From a virus, in the IMG/VR virus record IMGVR_UViG_3300030117_008341, positions 1 to 64,000 of that record: 64,000 bases of DNA; one strand, given 5' to 3'. The translations under genes and the position numbers were made by a program. Shown here piece by piece: positions 1 to 8,011 of this stretch (positions are counted from its first letter, which is position 1; the number at the start of each line of letters is the position of its first letter). The notes below the pieces were generated by a model. That model had not been told where the DNA came from and ran no database searches. It saw only the letters and a list, made by a program, of their open reading frames with translations.

Positions 1-2
1 GC

Positions 3-596
3 TTTGAGTCTGTGGAACATTTTGAAAATGCGATCGCAGAGTTTTATGGTTCCCCTTACGCTGTAGCTACAGATTGTTGCACTCATGCGATTGAGTTATG
101 TCTAAGATACAGCAATATCACATCCTTAGTAGTGCCAAAGCGGACTTATATATCCGTTCCCTTTTTGGCCAATAAATTAAATATAGAATTAAAGTGGAAA
201 GATGAAGAATGGAGCGACTATTATTATTTAGGTGATACTAATATCATAGATGCTGCCGTTTTGTGGAGAGAGGATTCTTACATACCGGGCACACTCATGT
301 GCCTTAGTTTTCAGTTTAGAAAGCACTTAAATTTAGGAAGAGGGGGTATGATTCTCACAGACAATCAAGATTCATTTTCAATGCTAAAGAAAATGTCTTA
401 TGATGGTAGAGACCCAAACATTCCATGGCGGGAACAAGACATAGAAACTGTTGGATATCACTACTACATGACCCCGGAGACAGCGACTTTAGGGCTGAAC
501 AAATTACCAGACGCTATAAAAACCCAGCCAACAAAATGGTCTATATTAGACTGGCCAGATCTAACAAAGATGAAAATTTTTAGAGAGAAAAAGTGA
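3..596 (+). CDS. DegT/DnrJ/EryC1-type aminotransferase, short, 5' partial
   Basis: PLP-dependent sugar aminotransferase family, which makes amino-deoxy sugars such as perosamine from keto-sugar nucleotides. Counting from the GTG at 12, the IDAA segment (D80) fits the family motif whose Asp binds the PLP pyridine, and SFQFRKHLNLGRGG (residues 99-112) fits the loop with the Schiff-base lysine, here K104. The frame stays open to the window edge, so the true start probably lies upstream. The visible 194 residues are about half the usual 370, and the protein ends soon after the PLP lysine region, so the C-terminal small domain is absent or reduced. It overlaps the next gene by 4 bases (GTGA). Family confident; activity and substrate uncertain. 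Confidence 0.75.
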   Translation, partial: FESVEHFENAIAEFYGSPYAVATDCCTHAIELCLRYSNITSLVVPKRTYISVPFLANKLNIELKWKDEEWSDYYYLGDTNIIDAAVLWREDSYIPGTLMCLSFQFRKHLNLGRGGMILTDNQDSFSMLKKMSYDGRDPNIPWREQDIETVGYHYYMTPETATLGLNKLPDAIKTQPTKWSILDWPDLTKMKIFREKK

Positions 597-1357
597 AACC
601 ACAAATATCAATTATAACCGCTACACACTACAGGCCTGATTTATTAGCAAGATGTATCAAGGCGGTGCAACAGTCTACTTTTAAAAACTACGAACACATA
701 GTGGTTTCAGATCACTGTCCCAAGGCTCGTCAAGTATATGATATGTTTAAGGATGATAAGAGAATTAGGTTTTTTGAAAATCCGCCACCCCATATACCAA
801 ACCAAGGTTCCCGTGCCCAAAATTTAGGAATACAGGTTTCAAGATCTGAAAATATTTGTTATTGTAATGATGATAATATTATCATGCCTAATCACTTAGG
901 CCTGCTACACAATGCATTATCAACGGGAGAACATGATGTTGTTTATTTAATGACACATGAAATACGCTGCGGACGTGGAGACAACTCTATCAAAAATATT
1001 GTGAAGCGGGACTTCTTTAAAGACTTAGAACCAGAAAAATATGTTAAATCAGATTTATTATATTCAAACCCAAGGGATATGTCCAATCTTGGGCACACAA
1101 AAGAGATAATTAAGAAGTCTGGACAGTGGAAGTTAGCGCACGAATGTCACCTGAACGTAGAGGATACTGATTTTTTGAATCGCTTGGATGAGGCCGCAGG
1201 CGATAGAATAAAAAATATCTTAACTTATAGCAATGTGTACTACGTTAGAAATTCTTGTTTTCATCGAGATAATGTTTATCATGATAAAGTAAAAAATATG
1301 TCACAAGATGAAGTATTTGTTTATCCTGAGCTTTTGAAAACAACAGGTGTTATTTAA
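593..1357 (+). CDS. Family 2 (GT-A fold) glycosyltransferase
   Basis: Predicted to transfer a sugar from a nucleotide-sugar donor to a glycan acceptor. The N-terminus ISIITATHYRPDLLARCI is the typical GT2 opening beta-strand and helix. CNDDN (residues 91-95) lies where the metal- and nucleotide-binding DXD motif belongs. The length, 254 residues, suits a single GT-A domain, with no membrane segment visible. It starts at a GTG overlapping the stop of the aminotransferase gene and lies directly before a GDP-mannose dehydratase, so a GDP-linked donor is a reasonable guess. Donor and acceptor cannot be read from sequence; the target may be a virion glycan or a host surface polysaccharide. Confidence 0.8.
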   Translation: MKPQISIITATHYRPDLLARCIKAVQQSTFKNYEHIVVSDHCPKARQVYDMFKDDKRIRFFENPPPHIPNQGSRAQNLGIQVSRSENICYCNDDNIIMPNHLGLLHNALSTGEHDVVYLMTHEIRCGRGDNSIKNIVKRDFFKDLEPEKYVKSDLLYSNPRDMSNLGHTKEIIKKSGQWKLAHECHLNVEDTDFLNRLDEAAGDRIKNILTYSNVYYVRNSCFHRDNVYHDKVKNMSQDEVFVYPELLKTTGVI

Positions 1358-1358
1358 T

Positions 1359-2336
1359 ATGGCCAAGCGAGCACTAATAACAGGAATCTCAGGTCAGGAC
1401 GGAAGTTATTTGGCTGAACACTTACTTGATCTTGGGTATGAAGTTCATGGTGTTATCAGGAGGACTTCTGTTGCTGAAAATCAAGATAGCAGGATCAAAC
1501 ACTTGCAGGACATAGTTAACACTCACTATGGTGATATGTTAGATCAGCCATCCTTAACAAAAATATTAGTGGATGTTCAGCCGGATGAAATCTATAATTT
1601 AGCAGCGATGAGTCACGTTCGAATCAGCTTTGATGTCCCGTCATTTACTATACAGACTAATGGCATAGCGGTTCTAAACTTGCTGGAAGCGTATAGAATG
1701 TTTGCACCGAGTGCAAAATTTTATCAAGCTAGTTCATCAGAAATGTTCGGCAATTCAGTGGATGAGGATGGAGTCCAAAGACTAACAACTCCGATGAATC
1801 CGGTTAGCCCATATGGATGTGCCAAGCTATTAGCATATAATCTGGTTAGACACTACAGACACGCTTATGGTCTTCATGCTTGCAATGGAATTTTGTTTAA
1901 TCACGAATCTCCTCGGAGGGGTTCAAATTTTGTTACCAACAAGGTTGTAAAAACAGCCGTTGAAATAAAGAAAGGTTTAAAAGATAGGCTTGAATTAGGC
2001 AACCTAGACTCTTATCGAGACTGGGGCCATTCTAAAGATTATGTGAAAGCCATGCATATGATAGTAAATCATCACACCCCTGATGAGTTTATAGTCGCCA
2101 CTGGTGAAACAAATTCTGTTCGCGACTTGTGTGACTACGTTTTTAAAAAGTTAGGTATGGATTATAAAGACTGGGTTATACAGAATCCAAAGTTTATGAG
2201 GCCTGAAGAATTAAATTATTTAAAAGGGGACTCAACAAAAATAAGGAAAACTTTATCTTGGGAACCAGTATATGATTTTGAGGATCTCATAGATGAAATG
2301 ATAGCACACTGGATAATAAAACTGGAGAACACATAA
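1359..2336 (+). CDS. gmd: GDP-mannose 4,6-dehydratase, copy 1
   Basis: Converts GDP-D-mannose to GDP-4-keto-6-deoxy-D-mannose, the shared precursor of GDP-fucose, GDP-rhamnose and GDP-perosamine. The start is ATG 1359, giving MAKRALITG; an in-frame GTG at 1347 would overlap the previous gene and lacks the family N-terminus. The NADP-binding motif is GISGQDG (9-15). The SDR catalytic residues are S126 and E128 in SSSEMFG and Y152/K156 in [15 protein letters not shown] is a strong family signature. The length, 325 residues, is normal. A second, diverged copy lies at 3602, on the other side of the cupin and fucose synthase genes. Confidence 0.92.
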   Translation: MAKRALITGISGQDGSYLAEHLLDLGYEVHGVIRRTSVAENQDSRIKHLQDIVNTHYGDMLDQPSLTKILVDVQPDEIYNLAAMSHVRISFDVPSFTIQTNGIAVLNLLEAYRMFAPSAKFYQASSSEMFGNSVDEDGVQRLTTPMNPVSPYGCAKLLAYNLVRHYRHAYGLHACNGILFNHESPRRGSNFVTNKVVKTAVEIKKGLKDRLELGNLDSYRDWGHSKDYVKAMHMIVNHHTPDEFIVATGETNSVRDLCDYVFKKLGMDYKDWVIQNPKFMRPEELNYLKGDSTKIRKTLSWEPVYDFEDLIDEMIAHWIIKLENT

Positions 2337-2686
2337 TGGAAAAAATTAAGTTTGTGCCCAAAGGATGGGGTTTTGAAAAATGGATTGTTAACTGCGAGGA
2401 GTATTGTGGCAAACTGTTATACTTTGTTAAGGATAAGCGATGTTCATGGCACTATCACAAGCTAAAAGATGAAGTATTCTATATACAGTCAGGCAGAATG
2501 CTTGTGAGATATTCGGATGAAGACGATTTAAATAATGCAGAAGAAATAGAACTTGGTCCGGGCGACAAATTTCATGTTTATCGTGGATTACGACATCAGA
2601 TGTACGCATTAGAAGACACAGAGCTATTTGAATTTTCAACTCAGCATTTTGATTCTGACAGTTATAGAATAGTAAGAGGAGATTAG
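2336..2686 (+). CDS. Single-domain cupin protein
   Basis: A 116-residue protein that is essentially one cupin barrel. The metal-binding pattern is visible as H39, H41 and E46 in HYHKLKDE and H87 in GLRHQMYA, with a GPGD turn between. The fold resembles the C-terminal cupin of type II mannose-6-phosphate isomerase/GDP-mannose pyrophosphorylases and some sugar isomerases, which fits its place between GDP-mannose pathway genes. The ATG overlaps the end of gmd copy 1 by one base, so the two are translationally coupled. A mannose-phosphate isomerase or a sugar 3,4-ketoisomerase are both possible; the exact reaction is not decidable here. Confidence 0.75.
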   Translation: MEKIKFVPKGWGFEKWIVNCEEYCGKLLYFVKDKRCSWHYHKLKDEVFYIQSGRMLVRYSDEDDLNNAEEIELGPGDKFHVYRGLRHQMYALEDTELFEFSTQHFDSDSYRIVRGD

Positions 2687-2690
2687 CTGT

Positions 2691-3605
2691 ATGTCTACAG
2701 GACTTGTGGTAACAGGCGGCTCAGGCATGGTGGGAACAGCGTTTAAAAAACTCTGCCCGGAGGCTGATTATCCGAATAGAAGCCAATTTCATAGCGGAAT
2801 GTACGACGCAGAAGGCAAGAACTTAGTTCACCTTGCTGCTAAGGTTGGTGGTGTAAAGGCAAACACTGATGAGATAGGTGATTTTTATAGAACAAACTCT
2901 ATGATTAATCAAAAGCTTCTGCATCATGCATATGTATCAAAGGCAAATAAAGTCGTTTCAATGTTATCAACTTGTGTTTATCCTGATGCACCTTACATCA
3001 CATATCCATTAACAGAGGAGCAACTGCATCTTGGGCCACCACATTCATCAAACTTTGGCTACGCTTATGCAAAAAGAATGGTGGATGTTATGTCCCGCGC
3101 ATACCGTCAGCAATATGGGTGTAATTTTATTACTGCTATACCTAATAATTTGTATGGTGAGAATGATAATTTTCACTTAGAAGATAGCCATGTTATACCT
3201 GCTATTATTCGTAAGGTGTGGGAAGCTAAAATAAACAAGAAGCCTTTTGTAAAGTGTTGGGGCGACGGATCTCCGCTGAGAGAGTTTACATATTCTGAAG
3301 ACGCTGCTAAAATATTATTATTTTTGTTAGACAACTATGATGATCCCGAGCCCATAAACATAGGAAATACAGAGGAATACTCTATTAAGCAAGTTGCCGA
3401 AATGATATGCTCTATCATGGAATACGATGGTAAAATTCTATGGGATACAGCTATGCCAGCAGGTCAGTATAGAAAACCAAGTTCAAATCAAAAGCTTTTA
3501 GATCTTGGTTGGAAAAAAGAATGGTATACTTCTTTGCAAAAAGGCTTGACTAAAACTTGCAAATGGGTTATATTAAAGTATCCAAGCATAAGAGGTGTCT
3601 CTTGA
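2691..3605 (+). CDS. fcl: GDP-L-fucose synthase
   Basis: Epimerase-reductase that turns GDP-4-keto-6-deoxy-mannose, the product of Gmd, into GDP-L-fucose. It is an extended SDR with GGSGMVG (9-15) for NADP binding, catalytic S93 in LSTCVYP, and Y124/K128 in YAYAK. The HVIPAIIRK and [11 protein letters not shown] segments are family signatures. At 304 residues it is close to the usual 310-320. It lies between two gmd copies, which supplies the substrate. The stop overlaps the TTG start of the second gmd. The close match suggests it is functional. Confidence 0.9.
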   Translation: MSTGLVVTGGSGMVGTAFKKLCPEADYPNRSQFHSGMYDAEGKNLVHLAAKVGGVKANTDEIGDFYRTNSMINQKLLHHAYVSKANKVVSMLSTCVYPDAPYITYPLTEEQLHLGPPHSSNFGYAYAKRMVDVMSRAYRQQYGCNFITAIPNNLYGENDNFHLEDSHVIPAIIRKVWEAKINKKPFVKCWGDGSPLREFTYSEDAAKILLFLLDNYDDPEPINIGNTEEYSIKQVAEMICSIMEYDGKILWDTAMPAGQYRKPSSNQKLLDLGWKKEWYTSLQKGLTKTCKWVILKYPSIRGVS

Positions 3606-4564
3606 AAACAGCTTTAATAACTGGAATAACAGGACAAGATGGATCTTATCTAGCAGAACTTCTTCTGGAAAAAGGATATAGAGTAGTTGGTCTTAAGCGA
3701 AGAACTTCTACTATTTGCACCGAACGTCTTGATCACATTTTTGAACACCCTAAATTTACCATGAGATATTTTGAACTAAATGATTCCGGATGCATGTGGC
3801 GATTACTTAACGAGTACAAGCCAGATGAAATTTACAATCTTGCAGCCCAGTCTCATGTTCGAGTATCCTTTGAAGTGCCAGAAAGCACTACGGACACTAT
3901 CGTGATGGGGACTCTTCGTTTACTGGAGGCAATGCGGCATATTGTACCGAATGCACGTTTTTATCAAGCATCCTCTTCAGAGATGTTTGGGGATAACCCT
4001 GAGAGTCCACAGGATGAGTCTACAGCCCTTCAGCCCGCTTCCCCATACGCCTGCGCTAAAGTGTATGCTCATCACCTTGTAAGGAACTACAGAGAGGCTT
4101 ACGGACTACATGCCTCATCAGGCATTCTTTTTAATCATGAGTCTCCCCGCAGGGGCGAAACGTTTGTCACACGAAAAATTACTTTAGCTGCTGCTAAAAT
4201 TAAATTGGGATTACAGGATAAGCTTTATCTTGGTAATTTAGATGCCATGCGCGACTGGGGTTTCGCTGGAGACTACGTTAAAATGATGTGGCTAATGTTA
4301 CAACAAGACGAACCAGACGATTATGTCATCGCGACTGGCGAGACTCACTCTGTTAAAGAATTCTTAGAGGTGGTTTTTGATCACGCTGGTCTAGACATTG
4401 AAAAATACGTCGAACAAGATCCGCGCCTGTTCAGACCCCATGAGGTCCCGCTGCTGTTGGGGGATGCCACAAAGGCAAAAAATAAACTAGGCTGGAAACC
4501 TGAAATTAAATTCAAAGAACTGGCTATTATGATGTATGAAGAGGAATATAAATCCCTTCTATAA
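3602..4564 (+). CDS. gmd: GDP-mannose 4,6-dehydratase, copy 2
   Basis: A second GDP-mannose 4,6-dehydratase. I place the start at TTG 3602, which overlaps the previous stop (TTGA), follows an AGAGGTG ribosome site, and gives the exact family N-terminus [13 protein letters not shown]. An upstream in-frame start at 3557 would add residues unlike the family. S/E in SSSEMFG and Y149/K153 in SPYACAK supply catalysis, and NHESPRRG is present. At 320 residues it is full length. It is clearly diverged from copy 1 across the whole protein, so this is an old duplication or two separate acquisitions. It could feed a different branch, such as GDP-rhamnose or perosamine. Confidence 0.9.
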   Translation: MKTALITGITGQDGSYLAELLLEKGYRVVGLKRRTSTICTERLDHIFEHPKFTMRYFELNDSGCMWRLLNEYKPDEIYNLAAQSHVRVSFEVPESTTDTIVMGTLRLLEAMRHIVPNARFYQASSSEMFGDNPESPQDESTALQPASPYACAKVYAHHLVRNYREAYGLHASSGILFNHESPRRGETFVTRKITLAAAKIKLGLQDKLYLGNLDAMRDWGFAGDYVKMMWLMLQQDEPDDYVIATGETHSVKEFLEVVFDHAGLDIEKYVEQDPRLFRPHEVPLLLGDATKAKNKLGWKPEIKFKELAIMMYEEEYKSLL

Positions 4565-4574
4565 AGGAGATACG

Positions 4575-5423
4575 ATGAGAAAAGTATTAGTTACGGGTGG
4601 TTGTGGTTTCATTGGTAGCAATCTAGTTGATTACCTGAGAGATTTAAATTACAACGTGGTTGTTGTAGACAATATGTCATCCGGAAAAAAAGAGTATTGT
4701 AGAGATGATGTTGAATACCACTTTGATGATTTTCAAAAAATTCTTAGTGATGGAACCCTAGATGGAGCGGGGATTGAAGCTGTTTTTCATCTGGCCGCAG
4801 AAGCTAGAATTCAACCAAGTTTTGAGGATCCAGTTTATACCTGCAACAACAATTCTTTTGGAACGGTAATCGTTTGTGAATTTGCACGAAAGAACAAGTG
4901 TAAAGTTGTATACGCTGGCTCTAGTTCTTATTATGGTGGAGTTTATCTTAATCCTTACTGTTTTGCAAAGTGGCAAGGCGAGGAGGCATGCAAGATGTAT
5001 TCTGAGGTATACGGAGTTAGTACAGCTATTATGAGATTTTTTAATGTGTATGGGCCACGCAATCCAATGATTGGTCAATACACTCCGGTGGTCGCTATTT
5101 TTGAGCGACAAAAGAAGGATAATACTCCTTTAACAATCGTTGGAGATGGAGAGCAGAGAAGAGATTTCACGTTCGTTCGAGATATTTGCAGCGGACTTGA
5201 GTTAGCTAGTAGAGACACTTGGAATGGTGAAATATTTAATCTTGGCACTGGAATGAACTACTCAATCAATGAGTTAGCAGGCATGTATAACCATGAAAAA
5301 GTTCACATCCCGGCCCGCCCCGGTGAAGCAAGATTCTCTCTAGCTGATAACTCAAAAACTGTTGAACTGCTAGGCTGGGAACCACAACAAGATTTAGAGG
5401 AATATATAAAGAGTATAACATGA
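4575..5423 (+). CDS. NAD-dependent epimerase/dehydratase (extended SDR)
   Basis: A sugar-nucleotide-modifying SDR of the UDP-glucose 4-epimerase or dTDP-glucose dehydratase superfamily. The start is ATG 4575, seven bases after AAGGAGA; upstream in-frame starts overlap gmd. The motifs are GGCGFIG (8-14), the SSSYY loop around S116-S118, and Y128/K132 in YCFAK. RFFNVYGPRN and GDGEQRRDFTFVRD are typical of the superfamily. It has 282 residues, slightly short, with a trimmed C-terminus. It overlaps the next gene by four bases (ATGA). Which hexose it acts on is unknown; a neighbouring UDP-sugar dehydrogenase-like gene suggests UDP-sugar chemistry. Confidence 0.82.
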   Translation: MRKVLVTGGCGFIGSNLVDYLRDLNYNVVVVDNMSSGKKEYCRDDVEYHFDDFQKILSDGTLDGAGIEAVFHLAAEARIQPSFEDPVYTCNNNSFGTVIVCEFARKNKCKVVYAGSSSYYGGVYLNPYCFAKWQGEEACKMYSEVYGVSTAIMRFFNVYGPRNPMIGQYTPVVAIFERQKKDNTPLTIVGDGEQRRDFTFVRDICSGLELASRDTWNGEIFNLGTGMNYSINELAGMYNHEKVHIPARPGEARFSLADNSKTVELLGWEPQQDLEEYIKSIT

Positions 5424-6262
5424 AAGTAGGCTTAATAGGAAACGGTTTCGTTGGAAGGGCTATCTATGAAAATTTAAAGCAAAATTATGATTTTGTTATT
5501 TATGACAAAAACCCTGCGTTAGCCAACTGCTGTAACATTTCAGAAATAACGCAAGATTGTAAATTTATTTTTGTCGCAGTGCCGACACCAATGCACTTAG
5601 ATGGATCCCCAGATCTGTCAATAGTATTAGAGGTAGTTAAGGAAATATATGAAAATTACAATAATAATATTGTAATATTGAAGTCCACTGTGGTTCCGGG
5701 CACATCTAAGATGATAAAACAACAGTTTTCCAATCTAAGAATCGTATTCAGTCCAGAGTTCTTGACAGAGGCTCATTCAATAGAGGATTTTAAAAATTGC
5801 AGTTATATGATTTTTGGTGGACAAGATGAAGATACTCATGAGTGTGTGAATCTTATGGAGAGTGTTTTTCCTAATAAAAAATATGTTACCTCTGATTGTC
5901 AGACCTCTGAAATGGTAAAATATCTGATGAATTGTTTTTTATCGATAAAGGTGTCGTTTGCAAACGAGATGAAGCAGGTATGCGACACTATTGGTATTTC
6001 ATATGATAAGGTTAGTGAACTAGCACTGTTGGATGATAGGATGGGCAAAAGCCATTTTAGAGTCCCCGGCCCTGATGGATTTCACGGCTTCGGTGGTAAA
6101 TGTTTTCCAAAAGATTTGAATGCTTTGATGTATTATTGTATTTCAAACAATATAAAGCCCACGATGTTAAGAGCAGCGTGGCAAAAAAACTTAGAAGTTA
6201 GAGAAGAAAAAGATTGGCTCAATATAGAGGGAGCCGTGACTAAGGAGAAAAAAGATGAGTAA
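5420..6262 (+). CDS. UDP-glucose/GDP-mannose dehydrogenase family protein, C-terminally short
   Basis: Members oxidise a nucleotide sugar twice to the uronic acid using NAD. GNGFVG (7-12) is the Rossmann motif, VAVPTP and STVVPGT are family segments, SPEFLTE is the substrate loop, and GGKCFPKD carries the catalytic Cys, C228. The protein has 280 residues against the usual 390-440, so the N-terminal NAD domain and central helical domain are present but the C-terminal UDP-sugar-binding domain is missing. It may work on an unusual substrate or need a partner. It ends inside the next small gene, closing the sugar cassette. Confidence 0.82.
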   Translation: MKVGLIGNGFVGRAIYENLKQNYDFVIYDKNPALANCCNISEITQDCKFIFVAVPTPMHLDGSPDLSIVLEVVKEIYENYNNNIVILKSTVVPGTSKMIKQQFSNLRIVFSPEFLTEAHSIEDFKNCSYMIFGGQDEDTHECVNLMESVFPNKKYVTSDCQTSEMVKYLMNCFLSIKVSFANEMKQVCDTIGISYDKVSELALLDDRMGKSHFRVPGPDGFHGFGGKCFPKDLNALMYYCISNNIKPTMLRAAWQKNLEVREEKDWLNIEGAVTKEKKDE

Positions 6263-6455
6263 TAACGATATGTATATGTCAGATCAGGCCCTTGGGTCAC
6301 TGATGATGGCGCTTCAAAGATCTTTAATGGAGCAATCGGATATAGTACCAGTACTGAAAGGTTTTAAATTTAGACTTTCAGAACAAGGTTTGGTGGTTAT
6401 TAACCCTCCGTTGGTCAAATTACAAGAAGATTTTGAGGAAAACGAGGAGGAATGA
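6255..6455 (+). CDS. Small conserved phage protein, function unknown
   Basis: A 66-residue acidic protein whose gene overlaps the end of the dehydrogenase gene. The core, from the ALGSLMMALQRSLMEQ helix through VPVLKGFKFRL and VVINPP, looks like a helix followed by a short beta-hairpin, and the C-terminus is Glu-rich. I recognise the pattern as one often seen next to an FmdB-type zinc ribbon gene in marine T4-like phages, but no function is established. Overlap at both ends with coding neighbours and a good GGAG-like site inside the preceding gene support it as real. Confidence 0.7.
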   Translation: MSNNDMYMSDQALGSLMMALQRSLMEQSDIVPVLKGFKFRLSEQGLVVINPPLVKLQEDFEENEEE

Positions 6456-6456
6456 C

Positions 6457-6711
6457 TTGCCACGTTATACTTATAGATGCGATGTCTGTGGCAATTCTTT
6501 CGAAGTATCTCACTCAATTTCTGAGAAATTAACTAACTGCAAATGTGGTAAAGAGGGTTCATTAAAAAGAATCCCCTCTTTGCCTTTTCGTGTTTCTACT
6601 AAACCAAATAAACAAAAAGCAGGGGAAATGGTTAAAGATTTTATTGAAGATACTAAAAAAGAGATAGCGGCCTCCAAATCAGAGATGCTAAAAGAGGTGG
6701 ATAATGACTGA
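6457..6711 (+). CDS. FmdB-type zinc ribbon protein
   Basis: A putative small regulatory protein of the FmdB/CxxC zinc ribbon type. I choose TTG 6457 as start: AGGAGG ends six bases before it and the protein then begins PRYTYRCDVCG, the canonical FmdB opening; the in-frame ATG at 6433 adds an odd basic leader. C8/C11 and the CKC pair near residue 29-31 form the metal site, and SLKRIPSLPFRV follows as in the family. A charged helical tail of about 40 residues completes the 84 residues. A role in transcription regulation is often assumed for FmdB proteins but is unproven. It shares an operon with the late sigma gene. Confidence 0.8.
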   Translation: MPRYTYRCDVCGNSFEVSHSISEKLTNCKCGKEGSLKRIPSLPFRVSTKPNKQKAGEMVKDFIEDTKKEIAASKSEMLKEVDND

Positions 6712-7051
6712 GTTAATATTTATATCTCTATTTGTGCTTTCTGTTTTACTAAACATTTTTGTTATTTGGTATTGCCGAAATCTTATAGTGAGTTTGTTCG
6801 ACGTGTCAAGCAATATGCAAACACTTGTCGAGGAAGTGTTGGCTTTTGATCAACACTTAAATAGCGTTCATGAGCTAGAAGTATTTTATGGAGACGAAAC
6901 GCTAGGAAATCTAATACGACATTCTAAGGGTTTAACCGAAACGCTGGAAGACTTCGTAGAAATCTACACTCTCTTTGACCAAGAAACAGAAGAGAGATTA
7001 ACCGAGGAGGTGCCTGATGATGCCGATGCCCAGACCCAAGAAACGCCGTAG
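6704..7051 (+). CDS. Single-pass membrane protein with helical cytoplasmic domain
   Basis: A 115-residue protein with one N-terminal membrane helix (about residues 3-25, LIFISLFVLSVLLNIFVIWY) followed by a mainly helical, acidic soluble part. The gene starts at an ATG overlapping the stop of the zinc ribbon gene and overlaps the sigma factor gene at its end. Nothing catalytic is visible. The conserved place just upstream of the late sigma gene is familiar from marine T4-like phages. It may anchor something at the host inner membrane; that is a guess. Confidence 0.7.
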   Translation: MTELIFISLFVLSVLLNIFVIWYCRNLIVSLFDVSSNMQTLVEEVLAFDQHLNSVHELEVFYGDETLGNLIRHSKGLTETLEDFVEIYTLFDQETEERLTEEVPDDADAQTQETP

Positions 7052-7721
7052 AAAGGGTAAACAGTATTTTACCAAAGAGCACGAAAATGCAATAATACAA
7101 TATGTGGCATCGACAGACATTAGGGAGAGATCCTATCTGTATAACGAGTTTATCGGCCCTGTATTTAGTGAGATGGTAGACAAAATAGTTTACACTTATA
7201 AGTTTACCACACTTCCCAACATCGCGGATTTACAGGACGAATGCAAGGTGTGGCTTGTCACTATTCTTCCCAAATACAATCCAGAGAAGGCCAAAGCTTT
7301 CTCATACTTCTCAGTCATTACCAAAAACTGGTTTATCCATAAAGTCAAGAAACAAAACAAAAAGCGTAGAACAGAACTTGAGATTGTCGAGCAGTTACCA
7401 AAAGAAATGGAAATGAAGTATCTTTCCACTGCCAACCCTTATCCTAGTCGTCGTGAACACGAAGAGTTTTTCAACTTTCTAAAGAGCGAGATTGATACTT
7501 GGGAGCACGACAAAATGAAAGAAAACGAAGAAAAGGTACTAAATGCCGTCCGTATTCTATTTGAAAGCGCCGAAGACATAGAAATTTTTAACAAGAAAGC
7601 TATTTATTTATATATGAGAGAGATAACTGGTTTAAACACCAAACAAGTTGTCAACAACCTTAATAAAATGCGTGTTAAATATGCAGTCTTCCGCAAAAAA
7701 TGGAATAAGGGCGAGTTATGA
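7017..7721 (+). CDS. gp55-like RNA polymerase sigma factor for late genes
   Basis: A late sigma factor that would redirect host RNA polymerase to phage late promoters. The region LQDECKVWLVTILPKYNPEKAKAFSYFSVITKNWFIHKVKK, about residues 68-110, has the sigma region 2 pattern of T4 gp55: a small acidic helix, an 'N-x-D/E-K ... aF.Y' turn and an aromatic/basic helix for promoter melting. The N-terminus is strongly basic. The total of 234 residues is longer than T4 gp55 (185), and I see no gp55-like clamp-binding tail at its C-terminus. AGGAGGT sits just before the double ATG at 7017/7020. Its likely target sites are the ACTATTTATTA motifs described elsewhere in this window. Confidence 0.78.
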   Translation: MMPMPRPKKRRRKGKQYFTKEHENAIIQYVASTDIRERSYLYNEFIGPVFSEMVDKIVYTYKFTTLPNIADLQDECKVWLVTILPKYNPEKAKAFSYFSVITKNWFIHKVKKQNKKRRTELEIVEQLPKEMEMKYLSTANPYPSRREHEEFFNFLKSEIDTWEHDKMKENEEKVLNAVRILFESAEDIEIFNKKAIYLYMREITGLNTKQVVNNLNKMRVKYAVFRKKWNKGEL

Positions 7722-8011
7722 AAGATTTAGATCACTATCTTGAGACAGCGATCAAAAACATACAAGACGACCGTGAGGTCACCAAAGAACTCTTAGACGA
7801 TGTGATGCGGTACCTCTCCAAAGACGAGGAGAGACACACGCAGGTGGGCTCCGTGGCGGCTAAGTATGTGGAGACCCTGCAACGCTCCAACGAGCAGCTA
7901 GTGAAGATCTCAGGCCTTATTCACAAGCAACAGGCTGGTGACACAGGCTTGTCAGACTCTGACCGTGAAGACATCTTTGAGATGTTGCAACAGGAGAACG
8001 CTGATGGCTGA
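7718..8011 (+). CDS. Small helical protein, possible late-transcription co-activator
   Basis: A 97-residue, mostly helical protein starting at an ATG that overlaps the sigma gene stop. The segment HTQVGSVAAKYVETLQRSN looks well ordered. Its C-terminus, DREDIFEMLQQENADG, resembles the hydrophobic-acidic tail by which T4 gp55 and gp33 bind the sliding clamp. Together with its place directly behind the gp55-like gene this suggests a gp33-like role, bridging polymerase and clamp. That assignment is inference; sequence similarity to T4 gp33 is not obvious to me. The gene ends inside the start of the next one. Confidence 0.7.
   Translation: MKDLDHYLETAIKNIQDDREVTKELLDDVMRYLSKDEERHTQVGSVAAKYVETLQRSNEQLVKISGLIHKQQAGDTGLSDSDREDIFEMLQQENADG

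Noticed and set aside
1347-1358. GTG 1347 as start of gmd copy 1
   Set aside because: The ATG at 1359 gives the conserved family N-terminus and avoids overlap with the upstream gene.
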